DNA of 64,000 nt from Arachis hypogaea (taxonomy: Eukaryota > Streptophyta > Magnoliopsida > Fabales > Fabaceae), in assembly GCF_003086295.3 (NCBI RefSeq), contig NC_092054.1, positions 39,501,294 to 39,565,293 of the forward strand, written 5' to 3'. A program made the position numbers and the translations under genes. How positions within the stretch are numbered: position 1 is the first letter of the stretch; every line of letters begins with the position of its first letter. Positions 45,411 to 58,500 of the stretch are shown here, one piece after another. The notes under the pieces are model-generated. The model did no database searches and was not told where the DNA came from. It saw only the letters and a list, made by a program, of their open reading frames with translations.

Positions 45411-46606
45411 CTTAGCCTTATAATCATCAACCTTGGTTGATGGAGGTCGAATGCCATGTGTGTTGGAAGGGGGGTTACTACCTTATTTAGTAGGGTTGTT
45501 GTCATTAGGTGGTTGACTTCCCTTGCTTGGGCGTTCAATGCCCATGCTGCTGCCCCCTTAGGCGTTTGAACGCCCATTCTCTACCCTTTCCTGGCGTTCA
45601 ACGCCAAGGGGTATACCTCTCTGGGTGTTTGAACGCCCAGTCTCTGCCATTTCCTGGCGTTCAACGCCAAGAGGGATACCTCTCTGGGCGTTTAAGCGCC
45701 CAGAGTAATCTTGTGCAGAGACCTGGTTATCCTCTATGGGCTTTTCATTTTTATTATACTGAGGTTGAGTGCTTAAGATTTTCCACTCCTTAATTGGATA
45801 GCCTAGCATTCATCTGTTATCTGCTTAGATAACTGCTGCCTTGTTTGACTCAACTGGGCTTCTACATTTCTGTTAGAAGCCTGAGTTTTTCGTATAGCCT
45901 CTTGCAGTTCCAGCATTTGCTGGGAAAGGGCGTGCAGTTGCTGAGTTAGTGGGCCATCCTGTTCTGGAGGGTTAGGTCCAGCATCAATTGCCTTAACCTC
46001 TCCTTTTATAGAGCCCTCAGGAGATGAGTACAGATGCTGATTAGTGGCAGCTGTCTTAATAAGCTCTTGAGCCTTTCCAATGGTCTTTCTCATGTGTATG
46101 AAACCACTAGCAGAGTGGTCCAAAGACATTCTAGCCATGTATGAAAGCCTATAGTAGAAGATGTCTAAATGTACCCATTCTGAAAACATTTCAGTGGGAC
46201 ATTTTCTTAGCATCCTCCTATACCTCTCTCAGGCATCATAAAGAGATTCAATGTCTCCTTGTTTTCAAGTTTTTAAACTAGCTTTAGGCTGGTTATCCAA
46301 CCACCTTTTTGCTTGGTCTTTCACAGTAAAAGGAAAAAGCAATAATCTATTGACATCTTGGTCTACTCCCTCACTGTATACTGTGTCAGCAATCTTTAAA
46401 AAATCTGCCAGGAATCCTGTAGGTTCTTCCTGAGAAAGCCCAAAATACTGGTAGTTTTGCTCAATTAGAGTAATGAGTTGAGGGTTTAATTCAAAGCTAC
46501 TAGCTCAGAATTGAGGTATGCTAATACTTCTTCCATAGAAGTCAGCATTGGGATTTGTAAAAGATCTCAGACTTCTTCTGAACTCTTCATTCTCACTTGG
46601 ATTCAT
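45411..46606 (-). pseudogene. Element A gag with a palindrome-encoded insert
   Basis: ATG at 46606 gives MNPSENEEFRRSLR. The capsid motif RWLDNQP (about 46300) is present with stops on both sides. A helical Gln-rich part (46213-45803, LHALSQQMLELQEAIRKTQ) follows, then a repeated stretch in which GGCGTTCAACGCC-type palindromes (45530-45700) are read as GVERQE and GRSN-QRGIPL units. There are at least three stops. Gag would form the particle. Confidence 0.8.
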
Positions 46607-47984
46607 AGTGAAGGAGGGTAGAAGAAGAGGGAGAAGAAATAGGAATAGAAGAAGAAGTAGAAAACAGGAATAAGAATTAAAATATTTTTATTTTTATTTT
46701 ATTTAATTAAACAGAAATTGAAATTAATTAATTAAAAAGGATTTAAAATTTAATTGTTAAATTTCGAAAATAGAAGAGAGAGAAGAGGAAGAGAATTTTT
46801 GAAAATTAGAGAGAAGAGTTAGTTAGGAAGTTTTGAAAAAGAAGAGAGAGAAGATAAGCAATTAATTAAAAAGAGATTTGATTTAAGATTTGAAAATTGA
46901 AAATTGAATTTTAAATTTTGAAATTTGAGTTTTTAAATTTTGAAAAAGATTTGAATTTTGAAAAGATTTAATTTTGAAAATTAAAATTTGAAAATTTTGA
47001 ATTTTGAATTTTGAAAGTTGAAATTTGAATTTTGAAATGAGATAAGATAAAATTTTGAAAAAGATATGATTTTTGAAAAAGACAAGATTTTTAAATTTGA
47101 AAAAGATTTGATTTTTGAAAACTTGACAACTAAGATATGATAAGATAAAATTTTGAAATTAAAATCTGAATTTTTATTTATGATTTTCGAAAATTAGCTA
47201 AAAGTTAGTTAGAAAAGATATTATTTTAATTTTTTTGAATTTAATGATGAAAGAGAAAAACACATAAAAGACACAAAACTTAAAATTTTTAGATCTAACA
47301 CACCTTATTTTCGAAAATTTTTGGAGGGAAACTCTAAGGGACACCAAACTTAAAAATTTTAAGATAAAAAACAAGGAAGACTCAAGAACACCTTGAATAC
47401 TAACTAAGAACACAAGGAACAAAATTCAAAGACTCAAAGAACACAAGAACATAAAAAGAACACCAAACTTAAAATTTTTAGAAAACTAAAAAGAAATTTT
47501 CGAAAATTAAAGAAAACAACAAGAAAACACCAAACTTAAAAGTTGAAACAAGATTTAACCAAAGAAAAATTAATTTTGAAAGATTTTTAAAAGAAAAGAT
47601 ACCAAAAAATCGAAAATTGCTGTAAAGAATAAAAATAAGTACTCAACAGGAACAACAATTATCAAGAACAAAAACGAAAAGATTCAAATCAAGAACGAAA
47701 ATTAAACAAAAAAAGAAAAATATTTTTGAAAACTTTCAAATAGAAAAACTCAATAAGAACACAAACAAAGACTCTCAAATAGAAAGCTAAGGATGCTTGA
47801 AAATAAACTTTTTGAAAAAGGTTTTTGGAAAAAGTTTTAAAATTTTCGAAAAAAATAAGGAAGAAAAAAACAAAAATTAAAAGACTCAAATAAAATAAAA
47901 TAAAATAAAATACCTTATTTATGGAGCAAGACAATCCTTCAATTTGTCCAAACTCAACAATCCTCGGCAACGGTGCCAAAAACT
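46607..47984 (-). other. Leader of element A, low-complexity, with PBS
   Basis: AATTTTGAAA-type runs (46860-47160), then four copies of an ACACCAAACTTAAA motif (47271, 47340, 47460, 47527), and the PBS at 47961-47978. The block 47231-47295 is almost the same as 29573-29637 in element B. No coding potential; the Phe-rich minus frames are low-complexity. Confidence 0.8.
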
Positions 47985-49541
47985 TGGTAGCACGAATCCC
48001 CACACTTTCATACTATTGTACCAGCAAGTGCACTATGTCGTCCAAGTAATACCTGAGCGAGTGAGGGTCGATTCCACGAGGATTGTGTTTTGAAACAAGC
48101 TATAGTTATCTTGCAGGTCTTAGTTAGGCAGATCAGAAGGAGTTAGTTGAACTTTGTATAAGTACTTGTTATATTAAAAGGTAAACAAGGATAAGGAAGT
48201 AAATGGAATCGAGTAAGGGAATAGAGTTGAGAGTTGGAGTTGCTTTGCCTTTCTGAATTAACTCTGGTACTACTGCTCTCCTTGCTTGTGAGTGATTTCT
48301 TTAATGGTAGGCTGTATATGATTCATACTGGTTTGAGCAGCTGCCAATACTCCTCGAGATCTGAACCCCAGGTTTAGTGCGGATCCATCTCTACTAGGGT
48401 GAAGCGTGTACAGTCCATTCTCCTTTATGATCCTACTCAAAACGCCACATACAAGGTCGGATCTTTCGAATCAGAGAATGCTACATCTTTGAGTTCTAGC
48501 CTCTACCACAGAGACCGTAATCTCCCCAGAAATTGGCTGAACTAATGTCTCGAGAAGTCCCCAATGAAGTCGTGGATTAGCCGTCTGAGAGATGTATATT
48601 CAAGTTGTTGGTTCGTCATTGTCCAGTGAAAGACGCACTCTGAACCCAAGTAGACGTGGGTGTTTGTCAGGTACGTTTGTCTTAATGTATGAACAGAGCT
48701 AATTTGTTAGATCATCTTATTCACCACAATGAAGTACGAATATACATCTTCGAATTAATCAAACACATATCGAAGAGAAACAGTAGTACTTTTATTAATT
48801 CATAGGACTCAGCAGGGCTCCTCTCCTTAACCTAGGAGGTTTAGAAACTCATACTGAAGTGAAAAATAATGGTAAAATGTGTATGATGGTAAAAATGATG
48901 TAAAAGTCTCGAATAACATGAATAAAATCCCTTAAATACTAAACAATGACTAGTAAGGGTAAAACAGTATTTCTAGTGCTAAAATCCGCTTCTGGGGCCC
49001 ACTTGGTGAGTGTTTGGGCTGAACTTTGATGAAGTCCACGAGCTTTGAAGTCTCTTGGGTATGGAACACCAGCTAGGGGGTCCTCTCTGGGCGTTTGGAC
49101 GTTGGGCTCTGCTCCTTGAACGCTGGACGCCAGAAAGGGGGCAGGAAGCTGGCGTTGGACGCTAGTTTTGGGACTTCTAATCCGAAATAACATATAAACT
49201 ATTATACATTTCTGTAAAGCTCTAGAAGTCAGCTTTCCATAGCCATTGAGAATGCTCTATTTGAACTTCTGTAGCTCCAAAAAATCTCTTCCGAGTGCAA
49301 GGAGGTCAGATCTGGACAACATCTGTAGTGCTTTCTCTGCCTCTGAATCAGACTTTTGCTTCAGCTCCTCAAATTTAGCCAGAAAATACCTGAAATGGTA
49401 CAAAAATGCACAAACTCAAAGTGAAATCCAAAAATGTGAATTTATCAGTAAAACATGTAAAAACTTAATAAAAACTGAATAAAACTTATTAAAAACTACA
49501 TGAAAACTAAGCCAAAAGGCGTATAAAATATCTGCTCATCA
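47985..49541 (-). repeat. 5' LTR of element A (1557 bp)
   Basis: On the minus strand it begins TGATGAGCAGATATTTTATACG at 49541 and ends GTGCTACCA at 47985, six bases before the PBS. It matches 20965-22249 over the shared part and contains GAACGCTGGACGCC-type inverted repeats near 49110. Confidence 0.9.
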
Positions 49542-49965
49542 ATGCACCGCACTTTGCAACACCGAGATAGGCACTGCTGGGTCAGTCTTTATTATAGGGA
49601 ACACGACCTTGCAAATCAAACTACTATCCAACTGAGCATGGTCCTAAGACAGAGTTAGTGCCAAACAGGTGTGTGCTCTACTAAACCTACGCACCTCCAT
49701 ACAAATTGCTCGTAGATGTCAACGTTTAGTATAACACATAATTAACATAATATACTTTAATTCATCCAAAATAAACCTTAAAATATACCAGTAGTTCAAG
49801 TTCTGGTGTGGTGACACACGAAGACTCCATGGATAACTATTGGTGAATTGCTTGCATCGATAGTGATATTTAAGCCTATCCGACTCCAAAACTTCGTACT
49901 CCACATTCCTTCGAATACTGTAGTTCTTCACCGCTATCAAAACTGCATCACAGTTCTTGAATATA
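49542..49965 (-). pseudogene. MULE transposase fragment (MuDR DNA-binding region)
   Basis: From 49965 down the minus strand reads a MuDR-type domain: NCDAVLIAVKNYSIRRN, YEVLESDRLKYHYRCKQF, YPWSLRV, HQNLNYW, then after a short gap EVRRFSRAHTCLALTLS, a stop, DHAQLDSSLICKVV and PAVPISVLQSAV. These are the standard motifs of plant MURA transposases. It ends abruptly at the element A LTR, so the rest has been lost or displaced. It differs in sequence from the MULE at 259-6418. Confidence 0.8.
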
Positions 49966-50280
49966 TAAGAACCGGAATAACCGCTTTAATAAAATAATAA
50001 TTTTAACTGTCCAGAATCGGTTCGAAAAATTAAACATCTTAATTTGAAAATATAAAAGTAAAATTTGAATTCAATAGATTTTTCTGTGTGGAAAAATGTA
50101 TCTTTTATGAAAAGTTTTTGTAAAAACGCGTACCGACACTTAAGCCGGCAGTACCAGCTCTAGTCTGTCCAGTACTGTGTATTGAGGAAAAAAAGATTTT
50201 AAAAATTAAATTTATTGTTTTTGAAAGACAAAAATAATTTAGAATTGAAAACATGATACTAATTCTAAAAATTTTGGCCC
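49966..50280. other. Noncoding stretch
   Basis: A/T-rich sequence with no gene or clear repeat; possibly the upstream part of the MULE fragment. Confidence 0.4.
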
Positions 50281-53040
50281 AAAGTGGGCCAAACAGACCT
50301 TAAACACTAACAGGTTAGACCGCGCACAAGTTGGACCCAAGCCCAACATATATAAACCCCTTTTAATGAGCCTTCAGCTCATTCTAGCCCTAATTTGATG
50401 ATAGGGGTGCTGTTGGTGGTGAAGGGAGATGAGAAGAGAAGTTACTATTCATCTTCTCCTTCAATTGGCCATATCTTGAGCTATGGAGCTTCGATTGATG
50501 AGTCGTTTGCGGCTACGCGAGGCTCTTGTCGAGCTCTTCATTTCTAACAAAGCTTTTCTGGTAAGAACTTGCATCTCATACTCTATTTTCCTGTCCTAAG
50601 TAATTTCACATTTTTGGGTTTGGTTTTTGAGTAAGTTTTGTGATTTTGGTTGTTTAGGGGTGATCTAGCATTGGAATATTGTTAGATTTTGCCACTAATC
50701 TCATTGGATAAGGTAAGTCTCCTCAATCTCTTGTGGTTTTATATTTTGGGTTAGTCTTAGTGTTGTTTTTGTATGTTATATAATGTTAGATTGAGGTTTG
50801 ATATTTGTTGGAGTGAGCTTGATGGTTTTGGAGCTTTGAGCTTGAGCTTGGTGTTTTGAGTTGTGTGGAAATCGGCCAAGGTATGATTTTGGTTTTCTCT
50901 ATGTAATATGTAATATTTCTAGACACTTAGGCTAGTGGACTCTAAGATAGGATTGAATGATATTGGTGCGTTAATTATTTGTGAATTTATGTTTGATGAT
51001 GAAAAAGATGATATGGAGTGTTGGAATGTGTGATATATGAATTATGATGATAATATGACGAGTATTGTTGTTGTTTATGATTATGATGATTGATGAAGGA
51101 TATTGATGAATTATGATGTTGTTGGTGAATGGTATTGATTATTGAGATTGAGATGAATAATGATAATTATGAGGATTTATGGTGGAAAGATTGAGTGAAA
51201 TGGAGGTTGAGTTTATTTAAGTGCAATGGAATGGTAAAGTGTAGTATTTAGTAGTGTTTTGTGATGAATTAAGTAAGTTTTAGGTTGGTTTGGTTTTGGA
51301 ATTTGGAAACTAGAGAATTTTGATATTTTTGTGTAAAACTTAATTTTTGGTGAACTTTGGTAAATCATAACTTGAGCCTCAAATATTGAAATTGAATGAT
51401 TTTTGTTTTAAATTAAAGATGATTTTAAGAGATTTCTAAAGTTTGAGAAAAACAGAGTTTTGTAGAGGAAGTTATGAGCGTTTGAAGTTTGGTATAAAAA
51501 TCTTATTTCCGCAGCTTTAAAATTTTTCTAAGTTTATTGCAGCATGCGTACGCGACCCAGAACATGTGACGCGAGCATTCCATTCAGGTTGGAACACTCG
51601 CGTACATGAGTAAGTGCCACGTACACTGACACGTTCTTTTTTAATATGTGCGTACTCACGGCAGGGGTGTGCGTACGCACAGACCCTGTTTTGCTGGAAA
51701 AATGATTTTTCTTCGTTTTCAAGGATTTTCTAGCCTTCCAAACTTCTTTATCTATCGTATAAGAGTGCAAATTAGTAATTAGGCCCTAAGATTGATAGAG
51801 ATAGTTTGGTGAATAAAATTAGTGAAATTCTGTATGAGTTTAGAGCCGATGACTTAGGTTCTAGAAGGTTGTAGACGAAATTAGTGTATGTCGAATTGTG
51901 AAGTATGTCTTTGAGGAGATTTTGAGAAAGGAGAATGATTATGATGAAATGGAAATTTGATGATGGTTATGATGAGTTGAAAACTTGAAAAGGAATGACG
52001 AGCTTGATGGATATTGAAAGATATTGTGCCAGGAACTATATCCTTGGAATGATAGTGTGCTGGGAACTATATCCGTGGAATGTTGAGACTTGAGAGTTGA
52101 GAATGGATTGAGAGGAGAAAATGGTGGTGACTGGCGATGATTTGAGGTTGATGGACTTGTTGGATGTTAAAAGTGTGCCAGACACTATATCCTTGGAACG
52201 ATAGTGTACCCAGCACTATATCCCTAGAATGATTTATGATGAAACAGATAATGTTGTTGTTTTTCTTCTCTGTCACAAGAGTGTGCCAGGCACTATATCC
52301 TCGGAATGAGCATGCAAGTGTGCCAGACACTATATCTTCGGAACATTAGTGTGCCAGACACTATATCCTCGGAACAAAAGCGTGCCAGGCACTATATCCT
52401 CGGACATGGCAGAAAGGCGACATCCGAAAGGATGTGTCAGGTTGGCATTTATGGACCGACAAGTGATATCACGAGCCAATAGGACAGGCATTTATCATGT
52501 GCATCTTTTATGTGCTTTGCTTGTTTTTCCTAATTGCATCCTTTACCTAAATGTATAATATGCCTACTTTCTAGTTGTTTTACTTCTTGTACATATATAT
52601 TACTTGTGTTTTACTTGCTTGCTTTACCTGTGATTGTCTGGTGCTGAGGAGGCTAGGTAGGCGGTAGCGATGTGATCTCATGGAGGGTACGTTGGTGAAG
52701 GCTATGGGACAATGGTGACTAGTTTTAGTTAAAAATTGTTAAGTTTGAATATCTGTTTTTGATGTGAAGTTTTAGGATTGCCTTTGGCATTCCGGGACCT
52801 TATATCTTACATATTAGGCACTGTTACCATACTGAGAACATCCGGTCCTCATACCATATGTTGTTGTTATTTTTCAGATGCAGGTCGCAACCCACCTCGG
52901 TGAGTTTGCGGATATGGTGACAAAGTGGAGGATTTTATGCACTATTTTGTATTTTAATTATTTATTGTAGTACTTTCTCTCACCTTTTTATTTTAGACTT
53001 TATGGTCTTAAAGGCTTGATTTGAGAGATAAATTGTGATG
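50281..53040 (+). mobile_element. LTR-like retroelement sequence (solo or truncated LTR) with minisatellite
   Basis: A TATA box (TATATAAA at about 50349) is preceded by GGCCCAAGCCC-type words and followed by a C/T-rich leader and donor-like TTTTCTG|GTAAGAAC at about 50560. The middle is T/G-rich (50900-51300), then comes a minisatellite (52025-52405). A late AG acceptor before ATGCAGGTCGC sits at about 52878. I recall similar sequence in long LTRs of legume gypsy elements. No protein, PBS or paired LTR is present here. The small CG-bearing frame at 51534-51770 is not a gene. Confidence 0.45.
52025..52405 (+). repeat. Minisatellite, core GTGTGCCAGGCACTATATCC
   Basis: Eight copies start at about 52025, 52056, 52173, 52204, 52281, 52318, 52349 and 52380, most at a 31-bp step with two larger gaps of 117 and 77 bp. 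Each carries TGCCAGGCA or TGCCAGACA, then CTATATCCTCGGAA. Confidence 0.85.
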
Positions 53041-53507
53041 TGTACCCCATAAACTCGGAGATAAGATTAGAACTAAGACCGACCATAAAGTTCGGAAACA
53101 AACAAACCATATCTGAGATAACCACTAAGCACAAGTCAAACACTATCCACTAGCCATTACCAACAACAACAGAACTCACTATCCAAGCCACTATTATCGG
53201 AACAAGCAAGGCACTCACTATCCAAGCCACTATTATCGGAACAAGCAAGGCACTTCGTTCACCTATAAAACCGAACCTAATAGCCCAGGAAAAATAGGTT
53301 ACAAACTCACTCTGATTTATTTCTCTTATTTCCTCATAACTCACATACTTACTTGAGTGTCGGAGTACTTTTTGCAGGTGCTCCCGCCGCTGTGTTTCAT
53401 CGTGCCAAGATTATTCATGAAGGCTACCTTCCGGACGACATATAGCTCCACCAACAGATAAGCAGTCCTACTGGGAGAGATATACCTCGGCTAGATCTGA
53501 ACGGAAC
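53041..53507 (+). repeat. 5' LTR of element D
   Basis: Proposed TGTACCCC start at 53041 and GGAACA end at 53507, just before the PBS at 53510-53525. A perfect 39-bp direct duplication lies at 53175-53252. The left edge is uncertain, since TG also occurs a few bases earlier. Confidence 0.65.
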
Positions 53508-53609
53508 ATTTGGCGCCCACCGTGGGCCCGAAAAGTTAATTTAACCCCACTATCTTTCTATATCGCACTTTGTATTTCTTTTCTACGCAGGGTTCCCCAA
53601 CTTTCGAAC

Positions 53610-55401
53610 ATGGCCAATAATGGAGTTCACCAACTTACTCAGGCCAAACTCATAGCTCAAATGGCCGATCTGCAAGCAGAAGTCAAAAGACTTGTTGAAC
53701 TATCCACCCAAAACAACGCCAGTAAAACGTGAAGAGAATGGTCCCAAAGGAAAAGGCAATGCAGACCTACTAAGTGTGGACCCACCAAAGGAGAAACTGA
53801 CCTTGGACAACCTATTCTCCGAGGAGATCACCAATTACCAGATGCCAAAACATTTCTCACTACCTTCCTCACTCGAGCCGTATAAGGGGATTGGTGACCC
53901 CCGGGCTCATATTAAGAAATTTCAATGTATGATGTTCTTTAATGGCCCTAACAACAAACCTGTTCTTTGCAGAGCTTTCCCTACTTACCTTGACGGCGCT
54001 GCTCTACTTTGGTTTTCAAAATTACCTACAGGATCAATCTCTTCTTTTGAATAATTGGCAAAATCCTTCATAGACTACTTCGCTACAGTACGGATATATG
54101 TACACGGATCGGACTACCTCGGCACCATCCGCTAAGGTCCCCAGGAAAGCTTGAAAGATTATCTAACCAGATTTGCAGAAGCCACAATGGAGATACCCGA
54201 CCTGGATCCCGCTGTCCACCTGCATGCCCTGAAAGCCGGACTCCAACCCAGAAAATTTAGAGAAACAATCGCGGTAACTAAGCCAAAGACACTGGAAGAA
54301 TTCCGAGAAATGGTAGCAGAACAGATGGAGATTGAAGAGCTCCACGAAGCCGAAAGAACAGAGAGAAAACAACCAAAGAGAGAGGATGACAGAGCCACAA
54401 GGTCGGTAAATATCAAAGACTCTAGAAAGCCCTTCAAACTAACCCCAAAATTTGACAACTACACAAAATTCAACACAAAGAGGGAAAAGATAATTAAAGA
54501 AATCCTCAGTGCTAAGATCATAAAACCACCTACAAGGGTAGGAAAGTATCAAGATCAGGGCTTTGTTGACAAAAGCAAACACTGCGCTTTCCATCAGAAG
54601 TATGGACATACAACTGATGAGTGTGTGATAGCTAAAGATCTACTAGAAAGACTGGCTCGGCAAGGCCTCCTCGACAAATACATCGAAGGGAAAAAGCATA
54701 AAGAAGGTAACAAGGACCGAGAAGAGCATCACCAAGCTCCAGGCACAAGGTCGAACAACACTCCACCCAAAAGCATCATAAACTGTATATCCAGAGGATT
54801 CGCTGGGGGAGGTGAGACAACTTCGGCGCGAAAACAAAGTTACCGCGCGATGTTGGCAATCGAAGGAACAACACCACAAAACAACAAAAGTGCGCCCGAC
54901 TTCAATATCACTTTCAGCCAGGAAGATATATGCTTGACGGCACCAAACCTAGACGACCCAGTGGTAATTTCTATCCAAACAGGCGAATTACTGGTAAGAA
55001 AAGTACTTTTGGACCCAGGTAGCAGTGTAGATGTTCTTTTTTACTCTACTTTCCTAAAAATAAAACTATCTGAAAAACTCATGCAACCTTCATCTGGAGA
55101 ACTGGTAGGGTTCTCCAGAGAAAGGGTCCCATTTAAAGGGTACATATGGTTAAAAACAATGATGGGAGAGGGCTCATTGTCACAAACCATTGATATGCAA
55201 TACCTAGTAGTTGACTACCCAAGCCCTTACAATATCATTCTCAGAAGACCTACTCTGAACATGTTCAGGGCAGTAGTATCTACTTTTCATCTATGTGTTA
55301 AATTTCAGGCACAGGACGGCAGAATAGCTACACTCCACTCAGATCACCAACAAGCTCGGCAATGCTATAACGCAAGCCTGAAAAGGTTGATCGTAAGATA
55401 G
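53610..55401 (+). pseudogene. Element D gag and protease
   Basis: ATG at 53610 gives MANNGVHQLTQAKLIAQMAD, then a one-base frameshift near 53700. The capsid domain shows YKGIGDPRAHIKKFQ, RAFPTYLDGAALLWFSKLP, a TAA at 54052-54054 and another stop near 54133, then SLKDYLTRFAEA. A Cys/His motif CAFHQKYGHTTDEC (about 54580-54620) is the Tat-type gag knuckle. The protease has LLDPGSSVDVLFY (Asp at about 55013) and ends near 55401. Confidence 0.88.
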
Positions 55402-55511
55402 GAGTTCGAACAAGAGGTCAAAGCAATTCACAGCTCAAACGAGGTATTGTCCCTAGCAGAGCTTGACCCAGAGAAGACACCCAAGAAAGACCTCAGCCAG
55501 CGGACGAGCTC

Positions 55512-58500
55512 ATGAAGATCCCGCTAATGTCGAAACCGGAGCATGTCACATACATCGGTCAAGCACTAAAAGGAAAAGAACGATCGGAGCTCATAAAAGT
55601 ACTACAAGACAATGCTGACTTATTTGCCTGGACCCCAGCAGACATGCCAGGTATAGACCCAAACATCATCTACCACAAGCTCGCCATGGACAGAACCAGC
55701 CGACCCATAGCTCAAAAGAAAAGGAATCTCGGGTCCGAAAAATCAAAGGCAGCCCTAGAAGAAACTGGAAAACTTCTTTAAGATAACTTCATCAGAGAAA
55801 TCAGATTCACTACATGACTCTCAAACGTGGTAATGGTAAGAAAAAACTCAGGTAAATGGCACATGTACGTCGACTTTATAGATTTAAATAAGGCATGCCC
55901 TAAAGATGCTTATCCTTTACCTTGCATTGATAGACTCGTAGACAACGCATCAGGTTTCAAAAGCTTGAGCTTCATGGATGCATACTCTGGCTACAACCAG
56001 ATCCTCATGCATCCAGAAGACCAAAGCAAAATAGCATTTATAACCGAGCATTGAAATTTTTGTTATAGAGTAATGCCATTTGGCCTAAAGAATACAGGTG
56101 CAACCTACCAACGACTGATGGACAAAGTATTCCGCCATCAAATAGGTCAGAACATGGAAATCTATGTGGACGATATGGTCGCCAAAACTACACAGGAAAA
56201 ATCACACTGCGATGACCTCAGGGAGGTTTTCGAACAAATCTGAGCATACAACATGAGGCTCAACCCAGAGAAATGTGCCTTCGGGGTACAAGGAGGCAAA
56301 TTCCTTGGGTTCATGCTGACCTCACAAGGAATTGAAGCAAACCCTGAGAAATGTGAGGCAATACTTAACATGGCGAGCCCTAAAATAGTAAAAGAAGTAC
56401 AACAATTAGCAGGAAAGGTAGCGGCACTATCTCGGTTCTTGCCAGCAGCATCAAGCCAATCATATCATTTCTTCCAAACAATATCAAAGAATAAGAAGTT
56501 TCAATGGACAGAAGAGTTCGAGAAAGCGTTTACTGAACTCAAAACCATTCTTTCATCACTACCCGTGCTGCAAAGACCAGAAGTCGGTAAACCTTTATAC
56601 TTATACTTATCTGTTTCTAATTATTCTATAAGCTCAGCTCTGGTCCTTGAGACAGAAAAAATACAACAACCGGTATACTTCGTCAGTAGAGTCATGCAAT
56701 CGACAGAACAAAAGTATCCGAGGATAGAACAGCTAGCTTTAGCACTTGTAATAACGGCAAGAAGACTAAGGCACTATTTCCAAAGTCACACAATAATAGT
56801 AAGGACAAACCAACCACTAAGACAAATACTGACAAAACCAGAACTGGCCGGACATCTGACCAAATGGTCTATCGAGCTCTCAGAATTCGATATCCAATTT
56901 CAACCAAGGTCGACATTAAAGGCACAGATCCTCGCAGACTTCATCTTAGAACTAACCCAGGACGAGCACAACAAATCTTGGGAATTACACGTGGATGGGG
57001 CATCCAGCCGAGGTGGAAGCGGAGCTGGGATAATCCTGAAAGAAGGAGACAAAGTGATGGCCGAGCAATCCCTCCAGTTCCACTTTCCAGCAAGCAACAA
57101 TCAGGCCGAATATGAGGCCCTCATAGCAGGACTCAAGCTCGCCCTAAATCTCCAAGCAAAAAGCCTGACAGCACACTGCGATTCCCTCTTAGTTGTGCAA
57201 CAAATCCGAGGAGAATTTCAGGTAAAAGATCCCTTGCTAGAGCGATATTGGCTCACAGCAAAGGATCTCATTTCAAAGTTCAGCTCATTCATTATTCAAC
57301 ATGTACATAGAGAAAAGAATGTTAGAGCAGACATATTATCCAAACTTGCCGCCACTAGGGCGGACACACAAACATCGGCACTATCACAACTAACGCTTAA
57401 GAAACCCAGCATTGAACTATTATCTATAACAAGCATTAACCATCTCCAAGACTGGAGAACACCTTTCCTTGAGTACATCAATGCAGGTATCATTCCCAGA
57501 GACGAGCTCAACCCACAACACTTCAGACGAAAAGCAAGCCTCTACACAAACATAGAAGGAGAGCTATACAAGCGCGGTTTTTCACAACCATTACTAAAAT
57601 GCCTAAACAAAGATGAGGCAAAAGAGGTGATGGACGAAGTCCATGAGGGAGTCTGTGGGAACCACATCGGAGGTCGAGCTCTTGCCGCAAAGATTGTCCG
57701 AACAGGATATTATTGGCCAACCATAAAGAGGGATTGCATAACAAAAGTCAAAACATGCGATAAATGTCAAAAGCATCCAGCCATCTCTACAAAACTGGCC
57801 GAAGCATTACACAGCATGGAGGTAAGCTGGCCTTTCCACAGATGGGGGCTCGACATTCTTAGCCCATTCCCAATAGCTCCAGGTCAGGTAAAATTTCTTT
57901 TAGTATCAATAGACTATTTCTCAAAATGGACAGAAGCATAACCGCTAGCAAAAATAACAACCGAAAAAGTACGATCTTTTATATGAAAAAATATCATATG
58001 CCGATTTGGAATACCAAAAGAAATAATATCAGACAATGGTAGACAATTTATAGATAATAAGCTCGGCTCATTTCTAAAAAATTTTAACATACAGCACCAT
58101 TTTAGCTCAGTCGAACACCTACAAACCAATGGGCAGACCGAAGCTGCTAACCGAGTTATATTGCCGGCAATAAAGAAGAAGCTCGATAATGCAAAAGGAG
58201 AATGGGCGGAGCTAATACCAGAAGTATTATGGAGTTACAACACCACAATACAAACAACAACGGGCGAAACACCCTTCAAGCTAGTCTATGGGTCGGAAGC
58301 TTTAATCCCGGTAGAGGTCGGAGTCCCCACGCTAAGAGCCGACCTATATGATGAGCAACACAATATAAATGCAAGAAATGCCGAGCTTGATCTCCCAGAA
58401 GAGGACTGAGAAATCTCCACCATTAAACAAAGAGCTCAGAAACAACTGGCAGAAAGAAGGCACAATAAAAAAGTGGTGCCAAGGACATTCGAGGAAGGTG

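Larger units (their letters stand above)
20965..49541 (-). mobile_element. Element A: Athila-type Ty3/gypsy element, decayed, interrupted by elements B and C
   Basis: Read on the minus strand: 5' LTR (49541-47985), Asp-tRNA-type PBS (TGGCACCGTTGCCGAGGA at 47978-47961), AT-rich leader, gag, protease with DLGA, RT, RNase H, integrase, a stem-loop, a palindrome-rich 3' region and a 3' LTR (22249-20965). Element C sits in the integrase gene with a perfect target duplication. Element B lies in the 3' region. The LTR pair is about 88 percent alike by eye, so A is older than its insertions. That the LTR at 20965 belongs to the same copy is inferred from orientation and order. Confidence 0.75.

Noticed and set aside
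51534..51770. Minus-strand frame with CG-rich words as a gene
   Set aside because: No domain; sits in LTR-like noncoding sequence.
57523..57744. Antisense frames within element D pol
   Set aside because: Shadows of the well-supported plus-strand integrase and RNase H frames.
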